This document shows positions 15,069 to 23,451 of a DNA stretch of 38,150 bases, piece by piece. A program made the translations under genes and the position numbers. The number at the start of each line of letters is the position of its first letter. Position 1 is the first letter of the stretch. The notes beneath the pieces are model-generated. The model worked only from the letters and a program-made list of their open reading frames with translations, made no database searches and was not told the origin of the DNA. Source of the DNA: Thermodesulfovibrionia bacterium (GTDB taxonomy: Bacteria > Nitrospirota > Thermodesulfovibrionia > JACRGW01); the NCBI GenBank assembly GCA_919902995.1, contig CAKKSD010000020.1, positions 1 through 38,150 of the forward strand. Direction: 5' to 3'.

Positions 15069-16064
15069 ATGGATTTAATTACTGAAATCAGAGATGTCAT
15101 AATCAGGAAAGGGATTAGTATTCTGGATCCCTGGATTGGTAGCGAAGAAACCAAAAAGGAAATCCTTGCTGTCCTTCTTGCAGGAAGAAGCCTAATCTTA
15201 GAGGGGCCTCCTGGCGTAGGAAAGACCTTATTGGCAAAATCTGTTGCTCGGTCCCTCCCTGATATTTTAGCCAATGACTGTAGTTTTAACTGCGATCCCT
15301 CTTCATCCCTCTGTCCGCAGTGTCAGACTGGGAAGAGACAGTTAATAACTATAAATGGTGAAAACAGATTTATGCGAATTCAGGGGAGTCCTGAACTAAC
15401 AGCCGAAGATCTTGTTGGTGATATAGATCCTGTCCTTGCAATGAGATATGGGGCTTTTGATTCCAGGGCTTTTTCACCTGGGAAAATAGTTAAGGCAAAT
15501 CGTAAGATTCTTTTCCTCGATGAAATTAATAGGTTATCTGAAAAGATTCAGAACACTCTATTGCAGGTACTCCAAGAAAGAGAATTGACTATTGGAAATT
15601 ATGACATCAATTTCTCGATAGATACGATACTTATATCAACGATGAACAGCAATGATATTGCAGGTATAGAGAACCTTTCCGAGGCATTAAAAGACCGTTT
15701 AGAGAGAGTATTAATCCCCTATCCTTCTGAGTCTGAGGAATTATCAATCCTTGATACTTATGGGAAGAAGATAATAGTTGTACCGCAGGAGATTAAAGAG
15801 AAAATAGTTCAGATCTGTCAAAATACACGTAAAGATAAAGAACTGGAATTTCCTGCGAGTCCCCGTTCCGCTATTGCGGTTTACGAACTGTCACAGAGCT
15901 TTGCCAGACTCAGAAATGATAAAGAGGTAAATATTGAAGACCTCTCGGCAGCAATAAGATTGGCTTTCATGGGCAGACTGTCTCCGGATCTTGAAGGGAG
16001 TTTTTTTAACAAGACAGAGGAATATATAAAAAGTTTGATTGATATGTTCAAAAGTAATGGATGA
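15069..16064 (+). CDS. MoxR-type AAA+ ATPase with CxxxC...CxxC insert
   Basis: 331 residues. Walker A GPPGVGKT (46-53), Walker B FLDEIN (149-154), sensor 1 region LISTMNSND and arginine-containing LKDRLERV place it in the MoxR/Mg-chelatase I group. Between the P-loop helix and the h2 insert there is a cysteine motif, C71-x3-C75-x6-C82-xx-C85, which could bind zinc or an Fe-S cluster and is not standard in MoxR. MoxR ATPases team with a VWA protein to remodel targets and insert metals (for example NorQ/NorD and CoxD/CoxE); the next gene is such a VWA partner, overlapping by 8 bases. GAGGCGAT precedes ATG 15069. The 132-base gap upstream (14937-15068) has no gene and could hold a secondary promoter. 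Confidence 0.88.
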   Translation: MDLITEIRDVIIRKGISILDPWIGSEETKKEILAVLLAGRSLILEGPPGVGKTLLAKSVARSLPDILANDCSFNCDPSSSLCPQCQTGKRQLITINGENRFMRIQGSPELTAEDLVGDIDPVLAMRYGAFDSRAFSPGKIVKANRKILFLDEINRLSEKIQNTLLQVLQERELTIGNYDINFSIDTILISTMNSNDIAGIENLSEALKDRLERVLIPYPSESEELSILDTYGKKIIVVPQEIKEKIVQICQNTRKDKELEFPASPRSAIAVYELSQSFARLRNDKEVNIEDLSAAIRLAFMGRLSPDLEGSFFNKTEEYIKSLIDMFKSNG

Positions 16065-17430
16065 TAAATATTTCAAAGAAACAACAGTTAGAATCTTTAA
16101 TCTTATCAGACAATACCCCTATGCGAATTTAATTATAAGTATAAGAGCGATTTTAGCATTTTACGAATTATTACAAACCCTGCATGTCCTGAAGTCTAAA
16201 GACCCTGTTATGTCATCTGCCTTAATTACCCTGCCTCATAGAATCAGTAATAAATCTGTCATTTCCAGTGAACAGATAATAAAAGAAATAGTTAAATCTT
16301 TTAGATCTAACGCGTCTACCGAGCAAAAGAATGTGGTTATACCACTATCTTCATCGAAAACCGTAAAGATCCTCAGAGAGCTGGACAACCTGCAGGACAT
16401 GATTTATGCCATGCCATATGACATTGATCTATTGGACCCTCACTGGTTCAAGGCCATTCAGGAATCAATCTTTAGAGTAGAAGCACCAACCTTATTTTCT
16501 TATACTCTGAATAAAGACAGAAAAGCAGATTTTGATACCTTTTTAAAGATACTCGCTGAAATGCAACATAAAGGACTTCTACAGTTAGAATCCGACGGTC
16601 TTGAGCTAACCAGATTAGGATGTATGGTAAAATACAAAAATGTTTTTGACTATGTAGAAAGAATTCATCCAAACATCTTCATTACTGATAGAAACTACTT
16701 ATCCAATTCTCTTGACATCAGGAAATTTCATCAGGGTGACAGTTACAAAGATCTTAATGTAAGAAGGACACTGCGTAGCCTGATCAAAAAGGGAAAAGGT
16801 GCAGATCAGGTTCTAAAGGAAGACCTTCGGGTCTATAATGTGTCATCAAAGAAACATTGCATTTTAGTACTGGCTATAGATCATTCTTGGTCCATGGCCA
16901 GATGCAGAAAATTACAGTACGCCAAGGATTCTGCAGCGGGATTGGTCTTCGCTGTCAAGAAAAACAGGGACAAGATCGCACTAATATCCTTTTCTGATGA
17001 AGCCTCAGTGCTTTCCAGACCAACTAATAAATATGAATCGCTGATCCGCCACATAACAAGTTTAAGGCCTGAAAAAGAAACTAATATTGCAGATGTATTT
17101 TTGAAAGCTTTCACTCTGTTTTCAGCATCAGGGAAGAACCTTTTAAGACATCTCATACTTCTGACAGATGGAATTCCTACCATAAGCGGCCAGGAATTTA
17201 CCCGTAACGAACTGGAAAATAGAATCACTTATGAAGTAAGAAAAATGAGAAAGATGGGTATAACTATAAGTGTAATCTGCATAAGAGACGACCTCGAGGA
17301 AAACGATACAAGTTTAGCTAAAAGGATTGCCTATATTGGAGGAGGCGCATTCAGTCTTGTGAACACACAGGATTTACTTAACCATATTTTACGAGACTAT
17401 TCAAATGTAAAATTGAAGGAGACTTCATGA
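16057..17430 (+). CDS. VWA-domain protein, MoxR partner (CoxE/NorD/BchD-like)
   Basis: 457 residues from ATG 16057; the frame extends six codons further to TTG 16039, but the ATG is preferred. A helical N-terminal half (about 1-240) includes a winged-helix-like stretch near MQHKGLLQLESDGLELTRLG. A linker rich in arginine (NVRRTLRSLIKKGK) leads to a C-terminal von Willebrand A domain with an intact MIDAS motif DHSWS (D275, S277, S279) and the LLTDG strand at about 368-372. It is expected to bind Mg2+ and act as the substrate-recognition partner of the AAA+ ATPase encoded just upstream, probably in activating or loading the CODH-like enzyme or another cluster member. Confidence 0.87.
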   Translation: MDDKYFKETTVRIFNLIRQYPYANLIISIRAILAFYELLQTLHVLKSKDPVMSSALITLPHRISNKSVISSEQIIKEIVKSFRSNASTEQKNVVIPLSSSKTVKILRELDNLQDMIYAMPYDIDLLDPHWFKAIQESIFRVEAPTLFSYTLNKDRKADFDTFLKILAEMQHKGLLQLESDGLELTRLGCMVKYKNVFDYVERIHPNIFITDRNYLSNSLDIRKFHQGDSYKDLNVRRTLRSLIKKGKGADQVLKEDLRVYNVSSKKHCILVLAIDHSWSMARCRKLQYAKDSAAGLVFAVKKNRDKIALISFSDEASVLSRPTNKYESLIRHITSLRPEKETNIADVFLKAFTLFSASGKNLLRHLILLTDGIPTISGQEFTRNELENRITYEVRKMRKMGITISVICIRDDLEENDTSLAKRIAYIGGGAFSLVNTQDLLNHILRDYSNVKLKETS

Positions 17431-17546
17431 GGTCTGGATGGAGGCCTGTTAAAGCCAGACTTACTATGCTGGTAGATAATACTGTCAAAAAGATATTGAA
17501 AAATATTAAAGAATATAGTAATCTTACCGTAATAAATGGGGAATAA
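17427..17546 (+). CDS. 39-residue microprotein, translationally coupled to the VWA gene
   Basis: ATG 17427 overlaps the VWA stop in an ATGA arrangement and has an excellent AAGGAG site five bases upstream (17416-17421). The product MRSGWRPVKARLTMLVDNTV... is basic at the N-terminus with one amphipathic helix (about 12-32) and no cysteines; it ends at TAA 17544-17546. The ribosome site and stop-start overlap argue for real expression. I cannot assign a function; it may be a small accessory subunit of the MoxR/VWA pair. The 46 bases after it carry the next ribosome site. Confidence 0.55.
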   Translation: MRSGWRPVKARLTMLVDNTVKKILKNIKEYSNLTVINGE

Positions 17547-17592
17547 TTTATAAACTTTTCATCCTGTTCCTCATTGAAGGGAGAATTAGCTT

Positions 17593-18129
17593 ATGCCAAT
17601 AACAAATCATTCCTCACTCGATCCTGTTCTAAACTCATTTCATGATCTCTCAGTAGAGGAAATGAGCATTTCCCTAAAGCCGAAAAAATTCTTCCTCGTT
17701 GCCGGTGTTGGTGAAGGAAAAACAAAACTCACAGCCTTTGACAAGGCACTTCTCTCTGCAGGAATTGGGAATATAAATCTTATAAAGTTAAGCAGTATAT
17801 TGCCACCTTATGTTTTATACCAGAAATATATCGATATCCCACCTGGCTCTCTTGTACCTACTGCTTACGGTTCTATCATAAGTGATAGAACAGGAGAGTT
17901 GATCTCAGCTGCTATAGGCATAGGTATGGCCTCCGTAGATGATTATGGTGTTATTATGGAGTTCTCTGGGAAATGCTCAAAGTTAGACGCTGAGGCAAAG
18001 ATCAGAAATATGCTCATCGAAGCCTTTGAGAACAGGCAACTACCTCTGAATAAGGCATGGATAAAGGCAGTCGAGCACCGAGTGGAAAAGGTTGGTTGCG
18101 CTATTGCTGCTATCCCTCTCTGGTATTGA
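17593..18129 (+). CDS. pdaD: Pyruvoyl-dependent arginine decarboxylase
   Basis: 178 residues, near the usual ~165-180. Self-processing occurs at the Ser-Ser bond in IKLSSILPP (S67-S68), generating beta and alpha chains and the catalytic pyruvoyl group; family features VAGVGEGKTKLTAFDKAL and VPTAYGSIISD are intact. It converts arginine to agmatine in the cytosol. AAGGGAG precedes ATG 17593. The next gene encodes the agmatinase that completes putrescine synthesis. This decarboxylase type is mostly archaeal, with scattered bacterial holders such as Chlorobi and Nitrospirota, and contrasts with the PLP-dependent SpeA of most bacteria. Confidence 0.93.
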   Translation: MPITNHSSLDPVLNSFHDLSVEEMSISLKPKKFFLVAGVGEGKTKLTAFDKALLSAGIGNINLIKLSSILPPYVLYQKYIDIPPGSLVPTAYGSIISDRTGELISAAIGIGMASVDDYGVIMEFSGKCSKLDAEAKIRNMLIEAFENRQLPLNKAWIKAVEHRVEKVGCAIAAIPLWY

Positions 18130-18159
18130 CTTCAGAAATAGAAACTTTCCCTTTACTGG

Positions 18160-19032
18160 ATGTTTAAAATCCTTCCCTGCAGAAAATTTCTTGGAAGCAA
18201 AGAAGTTTATGAGAAAGCCAAGATTATTCTTGTCAGCTTCCCTCTCGATCATACAGTGACTTTCCGTTCAGGCACCCGCTTCGCCCCTTCTGCCATTAGA
18301 GATGCGTCCTATTCCCTTGAAGAATACAGCCTTCTAACGGAAAGAAACATTTTAGACATACCATTTTATGACTGGGGTGAACTTGAACTCCCTCAGGGAG
18401 ACCTTTCAACATCCCTGAAATTGATAGAGGCTGCATCAGAAACAATTATCGGAGATAGTAAGTCCCCTGCTGTCATAGGCGGAGAACACCTTATAACCTA
18501 TCCTGTTATTAAGGCGTTAAAGAACAAATTTGATAATCTTGTAGTATTCGATCTCGATGCACATTTCGATTTAAGGGATAGTTATTATGGAATAAAATAT
18601 TCACATGCAACTGTGATGAGGCGCATAGCAGAGGTCATTGGTGTAGAGAATCTTTTTCAGTTTGGTATTAGGTCTGGAACCAAAGAGGAAAAAGATTTTT
18701 CTGCAGGAAGTAATTTGCACACCCTTTCTTCAAAGAGTCTTGAAGAGGCCCTGTTAAAGTCCTGTGACAGGCCAATATATCTAACGGTTGACATAGATGT
18801 ACTTGACCCTGCCTTTGCTCCTGGAGTTGGTACACCTGAGCCAGGAGGAACTTCAAGCCGTGAAATTCTTGACTTCCTCTCCTTTCTCCAGAATGGTAAT
18901 ATTGTAGGTTTTGATCTTGTAGAGGTCTGCCCTCCCTATGACCCTTCATCTATTACCGCTACATTAGGGGCGAAACTTATACTCGAAATCCTCTTCCTGA
19001 TTGGTAAAAACATGATGGATAAAAACCCTTGA
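18160..19032 (+). CDS. speB: Agmatinase (ureohydrolase family)
   Basis: 290 residues. The binuclear manganese site is complete: H110 (GGEH), D133, H135 and D137 (DAHFD), and D211 and D213 (DIDVLDP). SHATVMRR and PEPGG are also typical of agmatinases. It hydrolyses agmatine to putrescine and urea. Its place 30 bases after pdaD and in the same direction makes a two-gene polyamine operon; spermidine synthase is not in the window. The start ATG 18160 has only a weak ribosome site. Confidence 0.93.
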   Translation: MFKILPCRKFLGSKEVYEKAKIILVSFPLDHTVTFRSGTRFAPSAIRDASYSLEEYSLLTERNILDIPFYDWGELELPQGDLSTSLKLIEAASETIIGDSKSPAVIGGEHLITYPVIKALKNKFDNLVVFDLDAHFDLRDSYYGIKYSHATVMRRIAEVIGVENLFQFGIRSGTKEEKDFSAGSNLHTLSSKSLEEALLKSCDRPIYLTVDIDVLDPAFAPGVGTPEPGGTSSREILDFLSFLQNGNIVGFDLVEVCPPYDPSSITATLGAKLILEILFLIGKNMMDKNP

Positions 19033-19075
19033 CAGATATAGACTTTTCTGTAAGATTATAGATGAAAATAAATTG

Positions 19076-19191
19076 TGTCATCCTGAATTTATTTCAGAAG
19101 CCCTGAACTTGATTCGAGGTGCTGAAACAAGCTTGCCCTGAAGAGATGCCGAAACGAGTTCGGCATAACACTTTCAGGGTTCAGCATGACA
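19076..19191. repeat. Dispersed hairpin repeat (TGTCATCCTGAA subtype)
   Basis: Runs from TGTCATCCTGAA to TTCAGCATGACA with internal hairpins (CTGAATTTATTTCAG, GCCGAAACGAGTTCGGC, CCCTGAA...TTCAGGG). It resembles the interior of the element at 3405-3517. Its right end abuts the pdxJ ribosome-binding site and contains an out-of-context ATG (19186) that should not be taken as the pdxJ start. Confidence 0.75.
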
Positions 19192-19209
19192 GTGTTAGGA
19201 GGTATTATC

Positions 19210-19935
19210 TTGAGGTTAAGCGTCAATGTCGACCATGTTGCAACCATAAGGCAGGCACGGAGGGGGATGGAGCCTGAACCTGTTACTGCTGCAGTTATTG
19301 CAGAACTTGCCGGCACTGACGGAATAACTGTCCATCTGAGGGAAGACCGCAGGCATATTCAGGACAGGGACCTGAGATTACTAAGAGAGATCGTTCAGAC
19401 AGAACTTAACCTTGAGATGGCAGCTACAGAGGAGATGGCGGGGATCGCCATTAATATAAAACCAGACCTGGTTACATTAGTCCCTGAGAAGAGAGAAGAA
19501 ATAACCACGGAAGGTGGTCTTAATGTCATCGAGAATAAGGAATATCTTAAAGGTGTAATCAAACGGATTCAAGGTAGTGGAATCCCTGTTAGCATTTTTA
19601 TTGACCCTGACACAGAACAGATAAAGACAGGCCATGAGATAAAAACTACTTTTGTAGAGGTCCATACCGGCATGTACGCTAATGCAAGAAAAGAAAAGGA
19701 AAGAAATACAGAATTTGAACGGGTAAGAAATGCCTGCAGGTTTGCATCAGAACTCGGACTCAGGGTAAATGCCGGGCATGGCCTCAATTATCAGAATGTT
19801 ATAAGAATCGCAGGAATAAGAGAGATAGAATCTCTATATATCGGGCACAGTATTGTCTCCCGTTCTATATTTGTGGGCTTCGAAAGAGCAGTAAGGGAGA
19901 TGAAGGAGCTTATAGAAGCAGGAAGTGGAAGGTAA
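19210..19935 (+). CDS. pdxJ: Pyridoxine 5'-phosphate synthase
   Basis: 241 residues from TTG 19210, chosen because AGGAGG (19197-19202) lies 7 bases upstream and the resulting N-terminus ([17 protein letters not shown]) aligns with the canonical PdxJ start; the ATG at 19186 lies inside a repeat. It condenses 1-deoxyxylulose 5-phosphate with 3-amino-2-oxopropyl phosphate in the DXP-dependent vitamin B6 pathway. Family blocks [24 protein letters not shown] and VNAGHGLNY are intact (TIM barrel). It heads the pdxJ-acpS-nnrDE run, separated from acpS by a 200-bp repeat. Confidence 0.97.
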   Translation: MRLSVNVDHVATIRQARRGMEPEPVTAAVIAELAGTDGITVHLREDRRHIQDRDLRLLREIVQTELNLEMAATEEMAGIAINIKPDLVTLVPEKREEITTEGGLNVIENKEYLKGVIKRIQGSGIPVSIFIDPDTEQIKTGHEIKTTFVEVHTGMYANARKEKERNTEFERVRNACRFASELGLRVNAGHGLNYQNVIRIAGIREIESLYIGHSIVSRSIFVGFERAVREMKELIEAGSGR

Positions 19936-19956
19936 TATTTAACTTGTTCTTTTTTC

Positions 19957-20155
19957 GTCATTCCCACGCAAGTGGGAATCCAGACGTCGTCCCCGTGAAA
20001 ACGGGGAACCAGAATACAAAAAATCTGGATGCCCGATTAAGAATCTCGAGCATGACAGACTATTGCTGGATTCCTGTCCACTCTATGAGTCGAGTCTACG
20101 ACAGGATCCTTCGGACTGGAGTTTATCCCGCACTTTGATGCGGGGCAGGAATGAT
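19957..20155. repeat. Composite hairpin repeat, ~200 bp, copy X (inverted partner at 28279-28480)
   Basis: GTCATTCCCACGCAAGTGGGAATCC at the left and GGGGCAGGAATGAT at the right enclose an ordered set of motifs (GACGTCGTCCCCGTGAAAACGGGGAACC, AGAATCTCGAGCATGACAGAC, the 21-bp motif at 20081-20101). The reverse complement of 28279-28480 is nearly identical throughout. It fills the pdxJ-acpS gap (19936-20213). Short frames on both copies translate alike only because the DNA is duplicated. Confidence 0.9.
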
Positions 20156-20213
20156 AGAAAATGGTGGTCACCGGTTACAATAAAAATGACATTTTAATGC
20201 AGGATCGGATTTA

Positions 20214-20603
20214 ATGATAGCAGGCATAGGCATAGACCTTGTAAGGATAGAAAGGTTAAGAAAGACCGTAGAGAAATGGGGAGACTCCTTTCTCAACAGG
20301 GTTTTTACAAAAAATGAACAGGACTATTCCTACTCGCATATTCTTCCCTATCCACACCTTGCAGGGAGATTCGGCGCAAAGGAGGCATTCCTTAAGGCAA
20401 TTGGTACAGGCTGGGGAAAGGGAATAAGATGGACAGATATAGAAGTTACAAGGAACAAAGACGGAAGTCCTGAGATAAGGGTCTATGGCGTTCTTAAAAA
20501 GATCCTGTCTAAAAAACAGGTGAAAGATGTACTTGTGAGCATATCCCATGAAAGGGATTATGCAATCGCACAGGTTATCCTTGTGTCGAATTTAAGGAAA
20601 TGA
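20214..20603 (+). CDS. acpS: Holo-[acyl-carrier-protein] synthase
   Basis: 129 residues. It transfers 4'-phosphopantetheine from CoA to the serine of acyl carrier protein. The Mg2+ and CoA-binding residues D8 (GIGIDLVRI) and E57 (RFGAKEAFLKAIGTG) are present, as is the C-terminal VSISHERDYAIAQV strand. AGGATCGG lies upstream of ATG 20214. Its stop overlaps the next start (ATGA at 20600-20603), indicating translational coupling to nnrDE. Confidence 0.96.
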   Translation: MIAGIGIDLVRIERLRKTVEKWGDSFLNRVFTKNEQDYSYSHILPYPHLAGRFGAKEAFLKAIGTGWGKGIRWTDIEVTRNKDGSPEIRVYGVLKKILSKKQVKDVLVSISHERDYAIAQVILVSNLRK

Positions 20604-22168
20604 AGGTCGCAAACTCACAAGAAATAAGAAGGATAGACAGAAGAGCTATAGAGAAATATGGTATGCCTGGAACTGTCCTGATGGAGAATGCAGGCCGTGA
20701 GGTAGTGCTTGCAATGATAGAGCGCTATGGCAACCTTGAAGGAAAACGTATTTCTATCATCGCTGGAAAAGGTAATAACGGAGGTGACGGCTTTGTTATT
20801 GCCCGCCATTTATATAATCGTGGCGCAACCGTTGAGGTCTTTCTACTCGGAAAATCCTCAGATATAAAAGGAGACGCAAAGATAAACCTCAGTATCCTGA
20901 AGAAATTTTCTATACCTTTTTACGAAAAGTTTTCCCTAAAAGAATTAAATATACATTTAAAACATTCTGACATTATCGTAGATGCAATCTTCGGAACAGG
21001 ACTTTCTTCAGAAGTCAAAAAGCCATTTTCAGATGCAATAAATCTTATTAACTCCTCAGGAAAACCTGTTGTATCTGTAGATATCCCCTCAGGTATCAGC
21101 AGCGATACAGGGGAAGTTCTCGGCATAGCTGTAAAGGCAAACCTCACTGTCACTTTCGTTCTTCCAAAAAGGGGGATTTTATTATTTCCCGGTGCAGAAT
21201 ATGCCGGCGTTGTTAAGGTTACTGATATTGGTATACCTGCAAGGGTAATCGAAGAAGAGAATATTAGGTGTAATCTCCTAACAAAAGAGGAGATAAAGGC
21301 ATTACTTCCTGGAAGAAAACCTGATTCACACAAAGGGTCTTTTGGTCATCTTCTGGTAATTGCAGGCTCTGTTGGAAAAACAGGGGCAGCCGCGATGACA
21401 GGTCTCTCTGCCCTTAGAGTTGGTGCAGGTCTTGTAACAATCGCAACCCCTGCAAGTCTGAATAATATATTGGAAGTTAAACTTACTGAAGTTATGACAC
21501 TTCCCCTTCCTGAAACCGATGACCATAGTATTAGCATGTCTGCTGAGAATATACTGGGTAAAATTATGCCAGAGATGTCTACCATTGCTATTGGGCCAGG
21601 CCTCTCCACCAATCCTGAAACTGTAAGACTTGTCAGACGCCTTGTAACAAAAATTGATAAACCCACTGTAATAGATGCAGATGGCGTAAACGCCCTTGTG
21701 GGATATCTTGATATACTGAAAAGATCAAAGTTCCCTTTAATCCTCACCCCCCATCCAGGAGAGATGGCGAGGCTTATCGGTAAGACCTCAAAAGAGGTAC
21801 AGAAGAACAGGATTGGAATTGCACAGGATTTTGCAATGAAACACAGGGTCTATCTCATGCTTAAAGGTGCGCGGACTGTTTTCTCCGACCCTTATGGTAA
21901 TGTATATATAAACACAACAGGCAATCCCGGTATGGCAACAGCAGGGACAGGTGATGTGCTTACAGGGATGATATCAGGCCTTATAGCCCAGGGGATTGAT
22001 CCCCTTTCAGCATTGAAGTCGGGTGTTTATATTCATGGCCTTGCAGGAGACCTTGCCGCAGAAGAATTCGGAGAAATGGGAATGGTTGCAGGAGATATGA
22101 TAGCGAAGATACCTGAGGCAATCAAATATTTAAGAGATGCACGATCCATGATACATGATACAGGATGA
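20600..22168 (+). CDS. nnrD: Bifunctional NAD(P)HX epimerase / ADP-dependent NAD(P)HX dehydratase
   Basis: 522 residues joining two enzymes: an N-terminal YjeF_N epimerase (about 1-215, with GKGNNGGDGFVIARH at 57-71) and a C-terminal ribokinase-like carbohydrate-kinase fold dehydratase (about 225-512) with GSVGKTGAAAM, TPHPGEMARL and the signature GNPGMATAGTGDVLTGMI. It repairs hydrated NADH and NADPH. TAAGGA overlaps the acpS end. The 36-base gap to pgeF contains short imperfect inverted motifs (CATGAATCCTGAATTC). Confidence 0.96.
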   Translation: MKVANSQEIRRIDRRAIEKYGMPGTVLMENAGREVVLAMIERYGNLEGKRISIIAGKGNNGGDGFVIARHLYNRGATVEVFLLGKSSDIKGDAKINLSILKKFSIPFYEKFSLKELNIHLKHSDIIVDAIFGTGLSSEVKKPFSDAINLINSSGKPVVSVDIPSGISSDTGEVLGIAVKANLTVTFVLPKRGILLFPGAEYAGVVKVTDIGIPARVIEEENIRCNLLTKEEIKALLPGRKPDSHKGSFGHLLVIAGSVGKTGAAAMTGLSALRVGAGLVTIATPASLNNILEVKLTEVMTLPLPETDDHSISMSAENILGKIMPEMSTIAIGPGLSTNPETVRLVRRLVTKIDKPTVIDADGVNALVGYLDILKRSKFPLILTPHPGEMARLIGKTSKEVQKNRIGIAQDFAMKHRVYLMLKGARTVFSDPYGNVYINTTGNPGMATAGTGDVLTGMISGLIAQGIDPLSALKSGVYIHGLAGDLAAEEFGEMGMVAGDMIAKIPEAIKYLRDARSMIHDTG

Positions 22169-22204
22169 AATTCATGCATCAGGCATCATGAATCCTGAAT
22201 TCAG

Positions 22205-22978
22205 ATGAATAAATTTATAATTCCGACTAATATGAACCATTCCGGCGTGAAAACAATATTCACTACCCGTATGGATGGTGATAGAAAAGACCCTTTAAAA
22301 GGATTTAACCTTTCATTCATAAATGGAGTGTCCGAAGGATCCTGTGGAGAACAAAAATCAATTATAGAAAACCGCTCTTATCTTGCTTCTTTTCTCGGTG
22401 TAAACCTGGATTCACTCGTGATTCCTGTTCAGAGACACACAGATAAGGTCTGGATAATCTCAGAAACTTCAATCCAATCACCCATAGAGGCTGACGCTAT
22501 AATAACATCTATGAGGGGAATAGTTCTGGGTGTTCTTGTGGCAGATTGCGTACCTATACTTATATATGACCCTGATTCAGGAGTTATTTCCGCTATTCAT
22601 GCAGGCTGGCGAGGAACTGCCTCTGGCATAATTAAGAAAGTCCTTGATATTATGAACAAGAAGTTTAATACTTCTATTTCAAAAACAATAATCTCGATAG
22701 GACCGAGTATAAGATGGTGCTGTTATGAGGTTGACCCTGATGTACTTAAAGCAGTAGAAAAAGAAACAGGAAACCTAAAAGAATATTCTAAAGGAAAAGA
22801 TAACGGCAAATACTATATAGATTTAGCCTTAGCCAATCAGATCCAGGCTGTCTCTCTTGGAGCAAGTAACATCTGGATCTCTGAAGAATGTACTCATTGC
22901 AATCCCGAGAGATTTTATTCTTACCGATATTATAAAGGCGTAACAGGAAGACAGGGCGGATTTATAGGAATAATCTAA
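22205..22978 (+). CDS. pgeF: YfiH/PgeF family purine nucleoside phosphorylase (multicopper-oxidase-like)
   Basis: 257 residues. The catalytic metal ligands of the DUF152 family are all visible: H78 (VQRHTDKV), C115 (VADCVPI) and H132 (IHAGWRGT), plus SIGPSIRWCCYEV and the C-terminal FYSYRYYKGVTGRQGGFI. Members act as adenosine/inosine phosphorylases or peptidoglycan editing factors, and some are reported as laccases. It lies in the housekeeping run 14 bases before the CBS gene. The start has no clear ribosome site. Confidence 0.93.
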   Translation: MNKFIIPTNMNHSGVKTIFTTRMDGDRKDPLKGFNLSFINGVSEGSCGEQKSIIENRSYLASFLGVNLDSLVIPVQRHTDKVWIISETSIQSPIEADAIITSMRGIVLGVLVADCVPILIYDPDSGVISAIHAGWRGTASGIIKKVLDIMNKKFNTSISKTIISIGPSIRWCCYEVDPDVLKAVEKETGNLKEYSKGKDNGKYYIDLALANQIQAVSLGASNIWISEECTHCNPERFYSYRYYKGVTGRQGGFIGII

Positions 22979-22992
22979 AAGGAGAACTGACA

Positions 22993-23451
22993 ATGTTAAC
23001 AGCAAAGGATATAATGACAAGGAATGTAATAACAGTAACCCCTGACACAACTGTTGAAAGATTTGCTAATCTCTTGACTGAGCATAAGATTAGCGGTATG
23101 CCAGTCCTCGACGAAAAGAGTAAACTCATGGGAATCGTCACAGAAAACGACTTGATCAGCCGCAATAAAAGACTCCATATCCCTACGGTTGTAACTATCT
23201 TTGATGCTATAATATTCCTAGAGAATCCTAAGAAATTCGAAGAAGAAATAAAGAAGATGATTGGTATTAAAGTTGTAGATATATGTACAAAAAAAGTTAT
23301 TACTTTAAAAGAAGAAACCCCACTCATTGAGATAGCAACAATCATGTCTGAAAAAAAGATACATCTCCTACCAGTGATGAGGGGAGATGAATTAGTCGGT
23401 ATTGTGGGTAAGGCTGACCTTGTTAAGGCCCTAGCTGAAGGAGTTGCATGA
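22993..23451 (+). CDS. Tandem CBS-domain protein
   Basis: 152 residues made of two CBS motifs (about 3-62 and 92-150): TAKDIMTRNVITVTPDTTV...HKISGMPVLDE...GIVTENDLI and VVDICTKKVITLKEETPL...KIHLLPVMRGDELVGIVGKADLV. Such stand-alone Bateman modules bind adenine nucleotides and tune partner proteins. AAAGGAG precedes ATG 22993 and the stop overlaps tsaE by four bases. It is commonly found at this position in pdxJ-acpS-nnrDE-tsaE runs; its target is not known. Confidence 0.93.
   Translation: MLTAKDIMTRNVITVTPDTTVERFANLLTEHKISGMPVLDEKSKLMGIVTENDLISRNKRLHIPTVVTIFDAIIFLENPKKFEEEIKKMIGIKVVDICTKKVITLKEETPLIEIATIMSEKKIHLLPVMRGDELVGIVGKADLVKALAEGVA

Noticed and set aside
19944-20138. 64-codon open frame whose peptide resembles part of another frame at 28270-28980 (minus strand)
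   Set aside because: Both frames lie on the two copies of the ~200-bp noncoding repeat; similarity reflects duplicated DNA, not a conserved protein.
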